DNA of 64,000 nt. Source: Orobanche coerulescens. Its lineage: Eukaryota > Streptophyta > Magnoliopsida > Lamiales > Orobanchaceae. Where the stretch lies: positions 210,633,096 to 210,697,095 of the forward strand of contig CM065802.1 of the NCBI GenBank assembly GCA_033398695.1, given 5' to 3'. The position numbers were made by a program, and so were the translations under genes. Below the pieces are notes generated by a model, which was not told the DNA's origin, did not search any database, and was given only the letters and a program-made list of their open reading frames with translations. Each line of letters opens with the position of its first letter. Positions within the stretch are counted from its first letter, which is position 1. Below, one piece after another: positions 1 to 10,214 of the stretch.

Positions 1-211
1 ATTCTTGAACTGTTTTAGCTATTAATTATCTAATTCGAATATGGATATATCGAGTTAATAATTCGTAGTATTTTCTATCGACCTTAGGAAAGGCTTTAGA
101 ATAATTTAGGAATTCCTGACTTACAATCAATTGAATAAAAGTGAATTGAATTGAATAAATATTATTCCTGACTGTTTGAGGTGAAAATCATAATCCTACG
201 CCCTTATTAGT

Positions 212-244
<33 letters not shown>

Positions 245-408
245 TATTTTCTGCAATTAGTTTAGGTATAAACTCCATATAATTGATCTTCAAATAAAAT
301 TGTGAGTTGACTATATTTTGGTACTTAGTGAAATCAGTCCTCGAGGGAACGATACTTTACTTATCACTTTATTACTTGTTGACACCGTGCACTTGCGGCA
401 TATTGTGA
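1..408 (+). repeat. Athila-type LTR remnant (3' end of 5' LTR)
   Basis: AT-rich sequence with CCTCGAGGGAACGATACT near 341 and GTGCACTTGCGG at 387-398. This wording is typical of the last part of Athila-group LTRs and resembles the 3' LTR of this element near 8141-8200. The LTR terminus, primer binding site, gag, protease and RT are all missing: integrase sequence starts within about 20 bases. A (TTA)n microsatellite lies at about 205-246. The assignment rests on the short motifs and on the position before Athila integrase. Confidence 0.5.
205..246. repeat. (TTA)n microsatellite
   Basis: About 13 trinucleotide units with two TAG interruptions, inside the LTR remnant. Confidence 0.9.
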
Positions 409-423
409 GGGATTTTCCCACAA

Positions 424-1322
424 CAGGGGAGTGGATTTTATGGGTCCCTTTCCAATTTCCCATGGTTTTGAGTATATTCTAGTTGCTGTAGACTACGTCT
501 CTAAGTGGGTGGAAGCAATTCCAACCCGAACTAACTATGCTAACGTGGTTTGAAATTTTTTTAGGGATGTGATTTTATGCAGGTTCGGGACGCCTAGAGC
601 TGTAATCAGCGACAGAGGCACGCATTTTTGCAATAACACAACTTGCAAGCTTGCTTAAGAAGTACAATTTGATGCATAAGGTCGCAACAGCATACCATCC
701 ACAAACTTCCGGGCAAGTAGAAGTAAGCAATCGGCAAATAAAGGCAGTGCTCGAAAAGACGGTGAAACCGATAAGAAAAGACTGGGCATTGAAGTTGAAT
801 GACGCTTTATGGGCATACCGCACGGCCTACAAAACTCCAATTGGGATGAGCCCGTATCGCCTAGTATTTGGGAAAGCATGTCACCTACCCATTGAGTTGG
901 AACACAAAGCGTATTGGGCAATCAAAGCGCTCAATTTAGATCAAGAAAAGGCGGGCGAGGAACGACTTTTACATTTAAGTGAGCTCGATGAGATGCGATA
1001 TGAGGCGTACGAAAACACTAAACTCTAAAAAGAACGGACGAAACGGTATCATGATAAGCGTATCGTTCGTAAATCTCTCGAACCCGGGATGGATGTTCTG
1101 TTACATAACTCCCATCTTAAGCTCATGCCCGGAAAATTGGTATCGCGATGGGGCAGACCGTTCAAAGTCGTTAAAGTATGGCCGCACGGAGCAGTAGAAC
1201 TTCTTGATCCGCGGAAAAACGAGCACTTTAAGGTAAACGGGCATAGAGTGAAGCCATATTTCGGACGAATAGAAGAAATCAATGCGTTTGAGTGCATAGA
1301 GGTGCACGATGTTGAAGCTTGA
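424..1322 (+). pseudogene. Athila-type integrase C-terminal half of pol, broken
   Basis: Remnant of the integrase that joins Ty3/gypsy cDNA to host DNA. It starts at a GVDFMGPFP motif (first catalytic Asp), followed by [12 protein letters not shown], then ISDRGTHF (second Asp) and [14 protein letters not shown] (catalytic Glu). The pattern [13 protein letters not shown] and the tail NGHRVKPYF are typical of Athila/Tat integrases. Breaks: in-frame TGA at 551-553, a two-base frameshift near 635, and TAA at 1026-1028 where the family normally has Tyr. The C-terminal part resumes at 1089 and ends at 1322. Everything upstream (gag, PR, RT, RNase H, HHCC finger) has been deleted. The family call is firm; the clade rests on wording and context. 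Confidence 0.85.
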
Positions 1323-1360
1323 GCAAAACGGGAAGAAGTCGAGCTAATGACTATAAAAAA

Positions 1361-1396
1361 GTGCTACTTGGGAGGCAACCCAACGTTTTAGTTAGT
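1361..1396 (+). other. conserved Athila post-integrase motif
   Basis: The stretch GGGAGGCAACCCAACGTTTT follows the integrase stop at 1322. From memory it is a recurrent phrase downstream of pol in Athila/Calypso-like elements, before the env-like region. Its function is unknown. Confidence 0.6.
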
Positions 1397-1509
1397 TTTT
1401 TTTTTGTCTTTTGTTTTTCGCATTTATTTTCCTTATTTGTTTTTATTCGATTCGAAACTGACCGGTTCAACTGTGGGTGTTAAAATTGCAGGAAACGAGT
1501 GCATTTTCA

Positions 1510-1860
1510 GAAACTAAAAATCTGGGCAGGTAGGACACGGCCGAGTTACCTTTGGCACGGCCGCATCTCAAAACAGGAGGGTTTTATGCTTATTTTGAAT
1601 AGAAGGACACGACCGAGTGTCAGGACACGGCCGAGTCTAAGGACAGTAAGAATTTGGTTTTCTAGAACAGTATGACACGGTCGTGTCACAGGACACGGCC
1701 GGGCCTCAATACAGTGAAAATTTGCTTTCTGACGGAGTACGACACGACCGTGTCATAGGACACAGCCGAGTCGATCGACAGTGGGTTTTGGCTTATTTAG
1801 AACAGTTCGACACGATCGTGTCATATGCGACACGGCCGTGTCAGTCAGTCTTATATAAAA
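1510..1860 (+). promoter_or_regulatory. internal promoter-like block: palindrome array plus TATA
   Basis: An array of 12-14 bp near-palindromes (GACACGGCCGTGTC and variants such as GACACGATCGTGTC), arranged as pairs in a unit of roughly 80 bp, ends nine bases before TATATAAAA at 1852-1860. A pyrimidine-rich leader follows. The same array type stands before the TATA box in this element's 3' LTR (6860-7174). Its place between pol and the env-like gene suggests a separate env promoter; that is inference. Confidence 0.6.
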
Positions 1861-2893
1861 GGGAGCGCGGCTGATTCCCCATTTTTATCTTCTCCAAATT
1901 TTATTTTTCTTCCTCCCTGCGAACCCTAGCTTCTGCACTTCTGATTTTTCTCTTCATTTTTAAAGAAATTTTGTGCAAAATCGAGGAGAGATACAAGAAT
2001 CTACTACGTAATCATCATTTTTCAACCAATTTCACTCTTCAAATGAGAAAATCGGACGAATTGGGACCGGGCTTTAATTTTTTTTCTCTCTTCAATATCT
2101 CCGAAATCAAGGTATGTTTCTCATGTTTTTGATGATTATTCTTGGTTATGAACATGCTATGATGATTTGAATCGCTAGTCCTTAATTATCTAGGGTTCTT
2201 GAATAAATTGAAGGTGATGAAATTTGGGGATTTTTGATAATTCTTCATGCTTGAAAATTCTTGTAATTAAGGGATGATTTCCATGATGAAGATGATGAAT
2301 TTAAACGATAGATTTTGCTTGGGAGTTGTTTTGATCGATAATGTTTATCTTGGGGGAATTTTATTGCTTGCTATAAGTTTGGGGGAGGAATACATTCTCA
2401 AGTCCTTGGATAATGATAGATTGAAATTTTTGCAGAAAATGGCACGAGGAAGAGGACGAGGAAATTCACAACACGGAAGGGGCAGGAATGGCGGGGAACA
2501 AGTGCAGCCGGCAAGAATGGCTATTCAAAGGGCTGTGGAAACTCCGGAGTCTTATGGAATCAATCTCCCTGAAACACAATATGAAAGGTGGGAAATGCTG
2601 GGTCAGAAAAAAATGCTCCCCACGAGGTGGCCCGATGACGAATGCATGAACGCAATGGGGATAAGGGAAGATGTGATGAAATTCCTTGAAAGAGTGCATT
2701 GGGCGTGGATGATGACTCAACAATGGCCGACTTATAGGTGTCTGACGATGGAGTTTCTCAGCACTCTCACTGTAAGAAGAGATCTGGTGACTCGAGAACC
2801 GACCGAAATGACATTCCGGATCAACAACAACGAAGAGAGACTGACTATCGTCCAGTTGGAGGAAATTTATCATGCAAGACACAACGGCCATTA
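1811..2893 (+). repeat. tandem direct duplication, copy 1
   Basis: Matches 2894-3970 at an offset of 1083 bases. By eye the first ~780 bases are the same in both copies. Copy 1 runs from the last palindrome pair through the TATA box, leader, intron and N-terminal env-like exon. It stops abruptly at CGGCCATTAC, where copy 2 begins with CACGATCGTG. Only two bases (AC) are shared at the junction. Confidence 0.9.
2112..2435 (+). other. putative leader intron of env-like gene, copy 1
   Basis: Donor AATCAAG|GTATGT at 2112 and acceptor TTTTTGCAG ending at 2435, three bases before the ATG at 2439. Both match plant splice consensus. The interior is T-rich. The repeat copy has the same sites at 3195 and 3518. 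Predicted from sequence only. Confidence 0.55.
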
Positions 2894-2957
2894 CACGATC
2901 GTGTCATATGCGACACGGCCGTGTCAGTCAGTCTTATATAAAAGGGAGCGCGGCTGA
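2439..2957 (+). pseudogene. env-like ORF, N-terminal fragment (duplication copy 1)
   Basis: The ATG at 2439 directly follows the predicted acceptor. It opens with an RG-rich stretch (MARGRGRG), then a region like the Athila ORF-1/env-like family (WPDDECMNAMG, FRINNNEERLTIVQLEEIYHARHNGHY). The frame is open to the duplication junction at 2893, then reads into promoter sequence and stops at 2957. It keeps the undamaged N-terminal reading frame but has lost the C-terminal two thirds. No signal peptide is visible. The function of these proteins is not established; an envelope role is only the historical proposal. Confidence 0.7.
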
Positions 2958-3970
2958 TTCCCCATTTTTATCTTCTCCAAATTTTATTTTTCTTCCTCCC
3001 TGCGAACCCTAGCTTCTGCACTTCTGATTTTTCTCTTCATTTTTAAAGAAATTTTGTGCAAAATCGAGGAGAGATACAAGAATCTACTACGTAATCATCA
3101 TTTTTCAACCAATTTCACTCTTCAAATGAGAAAATCGGACGAATTGGGACCGGGCTTTAATTTTTTTTCTCTCTTCAATATCTCCGAAATCAAGGTATGT
3201 TTCTCATGTTTTTGATGATTATTCTTGGTTATGAACATGCTATGATGATTTGAATCGCTAGTCCTTAATTATCTAGGGTTCTTGAATAAATTGAAGGTGA
3301 TGAAATTTGGGGATTTTTGATAATTCTTCATGCTTGAAAATTCTTGTAATTAAGGGATGATTTCCATGATGAAGATGATGAATTTAAACGATAGATTTTG
3401 CTTGGGAGTTGTTTTGATCGATAATGTTTATCTTGGGGGAATTTTATTGCTTGCTATAAGTTTGGGGGAGGAATACATTCTCAAGTCCTTGGATAATGAT
3501 AGATTGAAATTTTTGCAGAAAATGGCACGAGGAAGAGGACGAGGAAATTCACAACACGGAAGGGGCAGGAATGGCGGGGAACAAGTGCAGCCGGCAAGAA
3601 TGGCTATTCAAAGGGCTGTGGAAACTCCGGAGTCTTATGGAATCAATCTCCCTGAAACACAATATGAAAGGTGGGAAATCTTTGGAGTCGAAAAATGCTC
3701 CCACGAGGTGGCCCGATGACGAATGCATGAACGCAATGGGGATAAGGGAAGATGTGATGAAATTCCTTGAAAGAGTGCATTGGCGTGGATGATGACTCAA
3801 CAATGGCCGACTTATAGGTGTCGACGATGGAGTTTCTCGGCACTCTCCGTAAGAAGAGATCTGGTGACTCGAGAACCGACCGAAATGACATTCCGGATCA
3901 ACAACAACGAAGAGAGACTGACTATCGTCCAGTTGGAGGAAATTTATCATGCAAGACACAACGGCCATTA
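2894..3970 (+). repeat. tandem direct duplication, copy 2
   Basis: Second copy, six bases shorter than copy 1. Differences lie in the last ~300 bases and are mostly 1-3 base indels: near 3680 (AATCTTTGGAGTCG against AATGCTGGGTCAG), 3781 (TTGGCG against TTGGGCG), 3822 and 3840-3850. TATA is repeated at 2935-2943. Confidence 0.9.
3195..3518 (+). other. putative leader intron of env-like gene, copy 2
   Basis: Same donor (AAG|GTATGT) and acceptor (TTGCAG) as the intron at 2112-2435, shifted by 1083 bases. Confidence 0.5.
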
Positions 3971-4900
3971 CCCGATAAACCGGTTCGCTTGTGAGACTTA
4001 TTGTAGATCCATGGTAGAATACCCGGGGAGTGAGGCGCGATATTATATTGCAAGATTGGCTAAAGGATCGAACATTCGCAATCCCGTGCTCAGATACCTA
4101 CACAAGGTGATTGCGAATACAATATACGGCCGAAAGAAAACCGGGCCCATTTCACTTCGGGAGTTATACATCCTGACTCACATGCTCGACAACTCTATTC
4201 CAGCAACCGGGGCTATGGTAGCGAAACATTTTGAGGATGTCGCGACAAAGCCAAAGGGGGAGATATGGATAGGGGGTTTGATTACCCCTATCGCACTTCA
4301 CTTCGGTATTTCCGTAGATCAGAGGACTCCCCTTCCTGTAAATAAGCTTCTCTCGATCTCCGTGATGAAGGTGATGAACATCCTGGACTATGAACAGCGC
4401 ACAGTCTTCATGCAGACCGACAACGACCACTTCCTTCTCCCGAATCCGCCTTTGACAACCATAAATAATATTCGGGATATGGGAAATCTGCAAATGGCCA
4501 CGGAAGCACACCGACGAGCAAGGATGGCAGCTGGATTGGCTCCCCCGGGTCACAGCCCTATCGACCGAAATGTTCGACCTAGGCGCATTATGGATGAAGA
4601 TAGAGCAGAAAGGATAGAAGAGGAGGAGGATTATGAAAGAGGCCCAGATGAAGAGGAAGAAGAAGAGAGCGAAGAAGAAGAAGAAGAAGAAGAAGAAGAA
4701 GAAGAAGAAGAAAGAGAGATCGGCCCGAGACGTCAAGGCGGGCCGAAATTGGACGTGCCCCCTCGCGCCCATCATTAAGGGAGGAGTTCGTAGCCTACCG
4801 AGAGGAGGCTAGACGGGAGCGACGTGAGACATTGTCTCTTGTGAGACAAATGTACGAGTGGCATGTCCAGCAAGGCCACTTCCCTCCGCCCCACCAGTAA
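3522..4900 (+). pseudogene. Athila env-like / ORF-1-type gene, frameshifted (copy 2, full C-terminus)
   Basis: Starts at ATG 3522 (MARGRGRG). The frame breaks near 3680 and between 3781 and 3850, then runs open from about 3851. The central part (NRFACETYCRSMVEYPG, GPISLRELYILTHMLDNS, HFGISVDQRTPLPVNKL) resembles the Athila ORF-1 / plant transposon protein family. Near the C-terminus is an acidic low-complexity run coded by (GAA)n at 4660-4712, giving more than 20 Glu. One frame stops at 4776-4778. A one-base shift there would continue to TAA at 4898-4900 with a tail ending in HVQQGHFPPPHQ, probably the ancestral end. No convincing transmembrane segment is visible. Family fairly sure, function unknown. 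Confidence 0.75.
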
Positions 4901-6453
4901 ACCGGTCGTAAGTATTTCTTGACCAATGAAATTCTTTTCTTTAAATACTATACCCCCTTCGTTCGTATATTCTTTAATTCAAGTTTGGGGGGGATTGGTC
5001 AAGAAATACTTCATTACTCTTGTTTTTTTTTATTTGTTTTCGGATACTATTTTGCTTGTTTGCTTATTTTTGGTTGTTTTGAACATTTTGCACTTATTTG
5101 TGGTGTGTTTTTACTTGGTGTGTTTTTATTTTGCAAACTTGATAGAAACTTTGAAGTGTGAATTTTTTTTGGAATGCCTCGGGATTTATTTCGTTGTTTT
5201 GATATACAAATCGAGGATAATTTGTTGAGGAAAAATTATTGATAATCGAAACGGGTGTGAAATTGAATAAGTGGTTTTAATATCTTGGAGGTATGAACAA
5301 ACCTACTTGTGAGCTATTGAGCCTTCGTGCATTTTCTAAAATGCAAGTTTCATTGTCGAGTGTTTCATTCTTGATTTAAGACTCTAGAACTTGCCTTGGT
5401 ATCTTGTTTAAAACCACTGGTGTGTGCGTGCAAATTGAGTGAAAATGATTTTTGGCGCCTTTGATCTTAACCCTTCGATTTTGGCCAACCCGACATTTGA
5501 TCATTCCTTAAATAAACCCAATTGAGGTTATTGTCTATTTCATTACCACATATCGAGCTTTCCATAATTCTTCGATCCCTACTTGAGCAATTAGAAATTA
5601 TTTTTGACGAGGATACAAAAGATTGTGGTGATATTGGGTGATATACATATTGTTGGGAGTATTGAAATGGTGAAAATAATTACTCCGCTATTTTTGGGAA
5701 CTTAGTAACCGGGTGTATTCATGTGACCCATGTTTATATTCGCGTAAAACGGTTACTTTAGATATGAGTATGCTTGGAAGTAGTTGTGATCCTAGTAACC
5801 GGGTGTATTCATGTGACCCATCGTTTACATTCGCGTAAAACGGATCCTAAATCAACCCAAGCCAAAAAAAAAAATCGGAGCAATAAGGAGGGTTTGACGC
5901 TGCGTTTTTCACTTTCAAAAGTGCTTGTTGCAAGTGGTTCATAATTAAGGGGATGAAAGAAGCAAATCTCAAAAATCTTGAGCTTCTATAGCGAATATGG
6001 TGATATGGTTCTAAAAATTGCTCAAGTCAAGTCACTTTAGCCATATTTATCCCACCTCGACCCAAGCCTACATTTCAAGCTGAGTAAAGCCCTTTTTGAT
6101 TCACGAAAATTTTGCATGCACAAAACAGTGGTAGAGATTAAGACGATTGGCAAGCCTATGGGGTTCCTTATTTCATTGAATGAGTTCCGAGCGTATACTT
6201 ATCCATATCACTTTGAGAGTGAGTGAATACACTTGACCAGTGAGGTTTATATTGCCAAGTATTGACTATGATGTTAAGTAAGCACCCGAGAGGTTTGAAA
6301 AACTTTGTAGAACTCGACTTATTTTACTTGTGAGTATTGATGAAATTTTCGAAGAGGTCCTTTGAGGTATTTTAACAGTTGAGTTCCCCTTTTGTGAGTG
6401 ATTATTTTAAAATGATTTGCTCGGGACGATCAAAGTTCAAGTTTGGGGGGATT
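4901..6453 (+). other. Athila 3' non-coding region with two PPT-like tracts
   Basis: No coding region is supported. It holds a first polypurine-like tract AAGTTTGGGGGGGATT at 4981-4996, a direct repeat of about 49 bases (5704-5752 and 5794-5843, starting AGTAACCGGGTGTATTC), and the presumed functional polypurine tract AAGTTTGGGGGGATT at 6439-6453 touching the 3' LTR. Confidence 0.7.
5704..5843 (+). repeat. 49-bp direct repeat pair
   Basis: Copies at 5704-5752 and 5794-5843 share AGTAACCGGGTGTATTC, ATGTGACCCAT and CGCGTAAAACGG, separated by 41 bases. Function unknown. Confidence 0.85.
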
Positions 6454-8221
6454 TGATGAGTCGATTGTTGATCAACTCATTCTGTTCTTTCTAGTCGTGG
6501 TATTTTGTGTTTTTAATTTATAGGTAATCTAGCGAAGATTGTGGTGAAATATGCGTTCTCATAGCTAATATTGGAGTTTATGACGATCAAGAGCTAAAAC
6601 GGGGCCTAAAACGACGAAAGATTGAAGCAGTATCGGTCGAATCGTCTAAATTCCAGAATCTCAACTCCGAATTTAGATGTGTTCTCCTTTGACATAAATT
6701 CCTCGTGAAATTGGCTTCGAAACGGTATATCATATGCTAAATTCCGAGGTGTATTGATACAAGAATGAAGGATCAAGCCGAAGAAGACCAAAAACCGGAC
6801 TTGGCTGCACCAGGCGACTCGACTTGGCTGCACCAGGCGACTCGAGCCACATCAAGTAACTCGGCCGTGTCATAAGACACGGCCGGGTCTCATTCCAGCG
6901 CGAACTGCATTTTGCAGAAGAGTACGACACGGCCGTGTTAAGGGACACGGCCGAGTCACCATACAGTCGGTTTTGTGTTTCCTGTGCAGTACAACACGGC
7001 CGTGTCATGGGACACGGCTGAGTCTCAATACAGAACCCCTTTTCCTTTATCCAGTGTAGTACGACACGGCCGTGTCCCAGGACACGGGCCGTGTCACTTT
7101 TCGGTTCATGTCACTTTCCTTGACATTTTTGCACAACTATAAGCCTTTTCTTGATACTTTTGGCTATAAAAAAAGGAGGTGGTGACCCTTGAGGATATAT
7201 GCTTATCTTGTGGGAGATATTTTTGTGTGGAAAACACAAGATTAGGGAGGAAAACACCAAAAAGAGTGGAAAAAGAGAGATTTTCATCATCTTCCTTGTA
7301 TGTTCTTAGAGTGGAAAAAAATACATTTGTGAGATATAATAATTCCTTGTATCATTTTGTTGTGAATTCTTGAAAGAGGATCATCATACCTTCATCGGGA
7401 GTTCGATTTCGGGATTTACAAGGGAAGTTTCTACCATGTTTTGTTTTACAATTTCCATTATTGTTATTGAAATAATCATGTGTAGCTAATTTTTTCATAT
7501 GGGTTTTTAGATATAGCCACACACATGTTTTCGATTGTTAGTTCCTTTTGATTTTTCAGGTAAAAGTTTGGGATTTTTCCTCTTGTTCGTTCTTTGTTTA
7601 AGAACTTTTGATTTAGATCATCAAACCTATTTCTTAGTTGTTATTATTATTCAAATCGAGGATTTTTGTCGGTGTTCGCCATCAAACGACCCGATAGAAG
7701 CGATTGTGAATGTTCTAAACCTTTTTCCGTGATCTTTTAGCGAATTACCCCATCAAAGGTATTAGCTAGAGATTGTTAGTAGATATTCGTCCCCATCAAA
7801 GGAGTGTCTCTTATTTTCGTTAAGAACAATCGTGATTTTAGAATTACCGCCATCAAACGGATTTCTTTTAATCGTGAGCAATCAATAATTCCAACCTTAA
7901 TTCTTTGTGTATCGGAACTAATAATTGATTACGTGTGTGTCGGTGACTCTAAATTCCCATATCAATCTCATTATTGTTATCCCTCAATTATCCGGCAATT
8001 AATTTGGTGTTGTTATCGCTTTGTTTATTTTTATGCGTTATTAATTGTAAACTTATCAACCAATGATGTATTAATTTATTTTACTTTTGTTCATTCGACT
8101 ATTTGCCAAACATTATCGAACTTTAAACCGTTTCCAATTCCTCGAGAGATCGACCTCGGAGTTACTTGACGCTTCCTACAAAAGCGATTCGTACACTTGC
8201 GAGTATTTAATTTGTCCATCA
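6454..8221 (+). repeat. Athila-like 3' LTR
   Basis: Begins TGATGAG right after the polypurine tract and ends CATCA at 8217-8221, giving 5-bp terminal inverted repeats TGATG/CATCA and a length of 1768 bp. The possible target duplication on the right is AAGAC (8222-8226); the left partner lies outside the window. It contains the palindrome array and TATA box at 6860-7174. The last 550 bases repeat the phrase CCATCAAA six times if the terminal copy is counted. The 3' boundary is inferred from the usual CATCA end of Athila LTRs. Confidence 0.7.
6860..7174 (+). promoter_or_regulatory. Athila LTR U3 promoter: CGGCCG palindrome array and TATA box
   Basis: Four units of about 75-80 bases, each holding a pair such as GTACGACACGGCCGTGTC and GGACACGGCCGAGTC, lie at 6860-7096. 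TATAAAAAAA follows at 7165-7174. Same unit as the internal block at 1510-1860. Confidence 0.65.
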
Positions 8222-8749
8222 AAGACTCTCACGTCACTTCACTTGTGTAAGGCTTCCATACGTGAGTTTGAGATAGAGTAAGAAGGAAAAATAGTTTTTC
8301 CAAGTCTTTTACTTCTTCTTCATTTTTCTTGAATTCTCTTGGAGAAAGATCAAGACATTGATTGAGAGATATATATTATACACTTAGAGTGTAATAATAA
8401 AAAGCTTCATCACTTTATTCTAGTCGTAACCTTAGAGGTTAATTGAGTGTTGTCATTCCGGTCGTTTTTCTGGCGCGTGTCTAGTAGAGACGCGGTGCTT
8501 TCGGCGTTGGATCGTTCAAGGGCTTGGAGCGGATTGGATTCATAGAGATCAAGCAAAGCTTGGGGAATAGCTCAAGAGAAGGTTACCATTTAATCAACGG
8601 ATTTCAAGGGTTAGTTTCTTACCACTCTTGCCTTTCGTTTATATATTCGTATATACGTAGCTCGATCGATCCTCGTAGGGATTCAGATCGAATTAATTTT
8701 TATTTTACCACTTCCACTGGGCCTTCGTTTTAGGCACCGAATCCCAACA
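8222..8749 (+). repeat. 3' part of an LTR, probably Ty1/copia
   Basis: Ends in ATCCCAACA at 8741-8749, a common copia LTR end, and contains GTGTCTAGTAGAGACGCGG. Its 5' part is absent, as expected if the Athila element inserted into it. Right of 8749 the sequence changes at once to minus-strand Tekay LTR, which fits insertion of this copia into that LTR. No coding sequence. Confidence 0.45.
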
Positions 8750-9113
8750 GAAACGACAAGGAAAGTAAAATTCCCTAAACTTATAGGAAATTACAAAATG
8801 TCCCAAACATCCGAAAATCGCGATACGACGTCGGATCAATAAATCGAAACTCACAACACGAACAACTCAACCATACGAACTCGTGCAACCAAAGAAATTA
8901 CCAAATCGAACGGGTTCTATGAGAATCGAACGTCCATGCAACAATACATGACAAAAGACGGAATAATATCAAAACATCTCCGAAACTCGTCCAAATGGAG
9001 AAACTCTAAGAATAAAATAGATTCAAAATGTCGAAACAGTTACAAGCGAGTCGCTAAAAATGAAAAATACACCAAAAATGAAAATACCGGAAAAGAAAAA
9101 TGCGGATATTACA
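8750..9113 (-). repeat. Tekay element 1, 3' LTR fragment
   Basis: Matches the last 364 bases of the right LTR (24911-25274) with few changes. In element orientation it starts TGTAATATCCGC at 9113. About 2 kb of the LTR is missing beyond 8750, where the copia-type LTR end abuts. Confidence 0.85.
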
Positions 9114-9128
9114 TTCTACCCCTCTAAA
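9114..9128 (-). other. polypurine tract, Tekay element 1
   Basis: Minus-strand TTTTTAGAGGGGTAGAA ends against the LTR start TGTAATATCC. The tract primes plus-strand DNA synthesis in this class. Confidence 0.75.
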
Positions 9129-9148
9129 AATAAGTTTCGTCCCAAAAT

Positions 9149-9502
9149 TTAAGAAATAAACAACTCGGGGTACCTAGCACGCATGCTATCTACGGTTTCC
9201 CAAGTTGCCTCCTCGACACCATGCCTCGACCACTGCACTTTGACCAAAGGAATGGTCTTATGCCTCAGTCGCTTCTCACGGTGCTCCAAAATCTTCAAAG
9301 GACGCTCCTCGAAAGTAATATCCTCGGCAATATCGATCTCACCATAGTCGATGACGTGACTAGGATCCGGAACATATTTCCTCAGCTGGGAAACATGGAA
9401 AACGCTATGAACATGACTCAAGGCCGGAGGGAGTGCCAAACGGTATGCCAAATCACCGACTCGCTCGAGAATCTCAAAGGGTCCGATAAATCTCGGACTC
9501 AA
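9149..9502 (-). pseudogene. Tekay element 1: integrase C-terminus plus chromodomain-like segment
   Basis: Last part of the polyprotein. It holds SPRFIGPFEILERVGDLAYRL (integrase C-terminal fold), VFHVSQLRKYVPDPSHVI, then IPLVKVQWSRHGVEEATWE and ending RYPELF. The tail resembles the chromodomain of Tekay-type chromoviruses, thought to steer integration to chromatin. It ends at a stop at 9149, just before the PPT, so the natural C-terminus is kept. A stop plus a frame change at about 9503-9590 separates it from the integrase core. Confidence 0.8.
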
Positions 9503-9590
9503 CTTCCCCTTCTTCCCGAAGCGGAAAACTCCCCTAGTCGGCGGGCGACACCTTTAGTAAAACATGGTCTCCCACCTCGAACTCCAAAGG

Positions 9591-10214
9591 TCAACGACGG
9601 ACGTCGGCATACGACTTCTGTCGACTCTGAGCAGTCCACATCCGTTCTCGAATCAATTCCACCTTCCGCCTCGTCTCTAAAGCGATATCCGGTTCGGTCC
9701 GGACCAAATCGGATGCCTCATTCCAACAAATCGGTGATCGACAATGCCGCCCATAAAGCGCCTCATACGGTGCCATTCGGATCGACGCGTGCCAACTGTG
9801 GTTGTATGTGAATTCGATCAATGGCAAATGCTCATCCCAGTCATTGCTCCAATCGAGAGCACAAGCACGCAACATATCCTCGAACATCTGGATAGTGCGT
9901 TCCAACTGTCCATCTGACTGTGGATGAAAAAAGGTACTCAAACGCAAACGAGTACCCAACGCCTTATGCACCGCCTGCCAAAAGTGCGATATAAAACGGC
10001 CATCCCGATCCGAAACAATAAACTTCGGAGTACTGTGAAGCCTCACAATCTGCGCAATAAACACACGAGCCAACTTCTCCGGGCCCCAAATATCCTTGAT
10101 GCCCAGAAAATGTGCCGACTTGGTCAGACGATCAATAATCACCCAAACCATATTCATGCCCGACCTCGATCTCGGGAAACTCGTGATGAAGTCCATCGAA
10201 ATATCTTCCCATTT
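9591..10214 (-). pseudogene. Tekay element 1: integrase catalytic core
   Basis: Catalytic core of integrase with MDFITSFPRSR (first Asp), [16 protein letters not shown] IIDRLTKSAHFL, VSDRDGRF (second Asp), HPQSDGQLERT (catalytic Glu) and [15 protein letters not shown]. All three acidic residues are present. It is in the same frame as the upstream RNase H/zinc-binding part and separated only by an in-frame TGA at 10215-10217 that replaces Trp in the E-W-K-W motif. The 3' side breaks near 9590. Confidence 0.85.

Noticed and set aside
4164..4775. Minus-strand 203-codon frame with a long Phe run
   Set aside because: It is the antisense of the (GAA)n-coded Glu tract of the env-like gene; low complexity, no domain.
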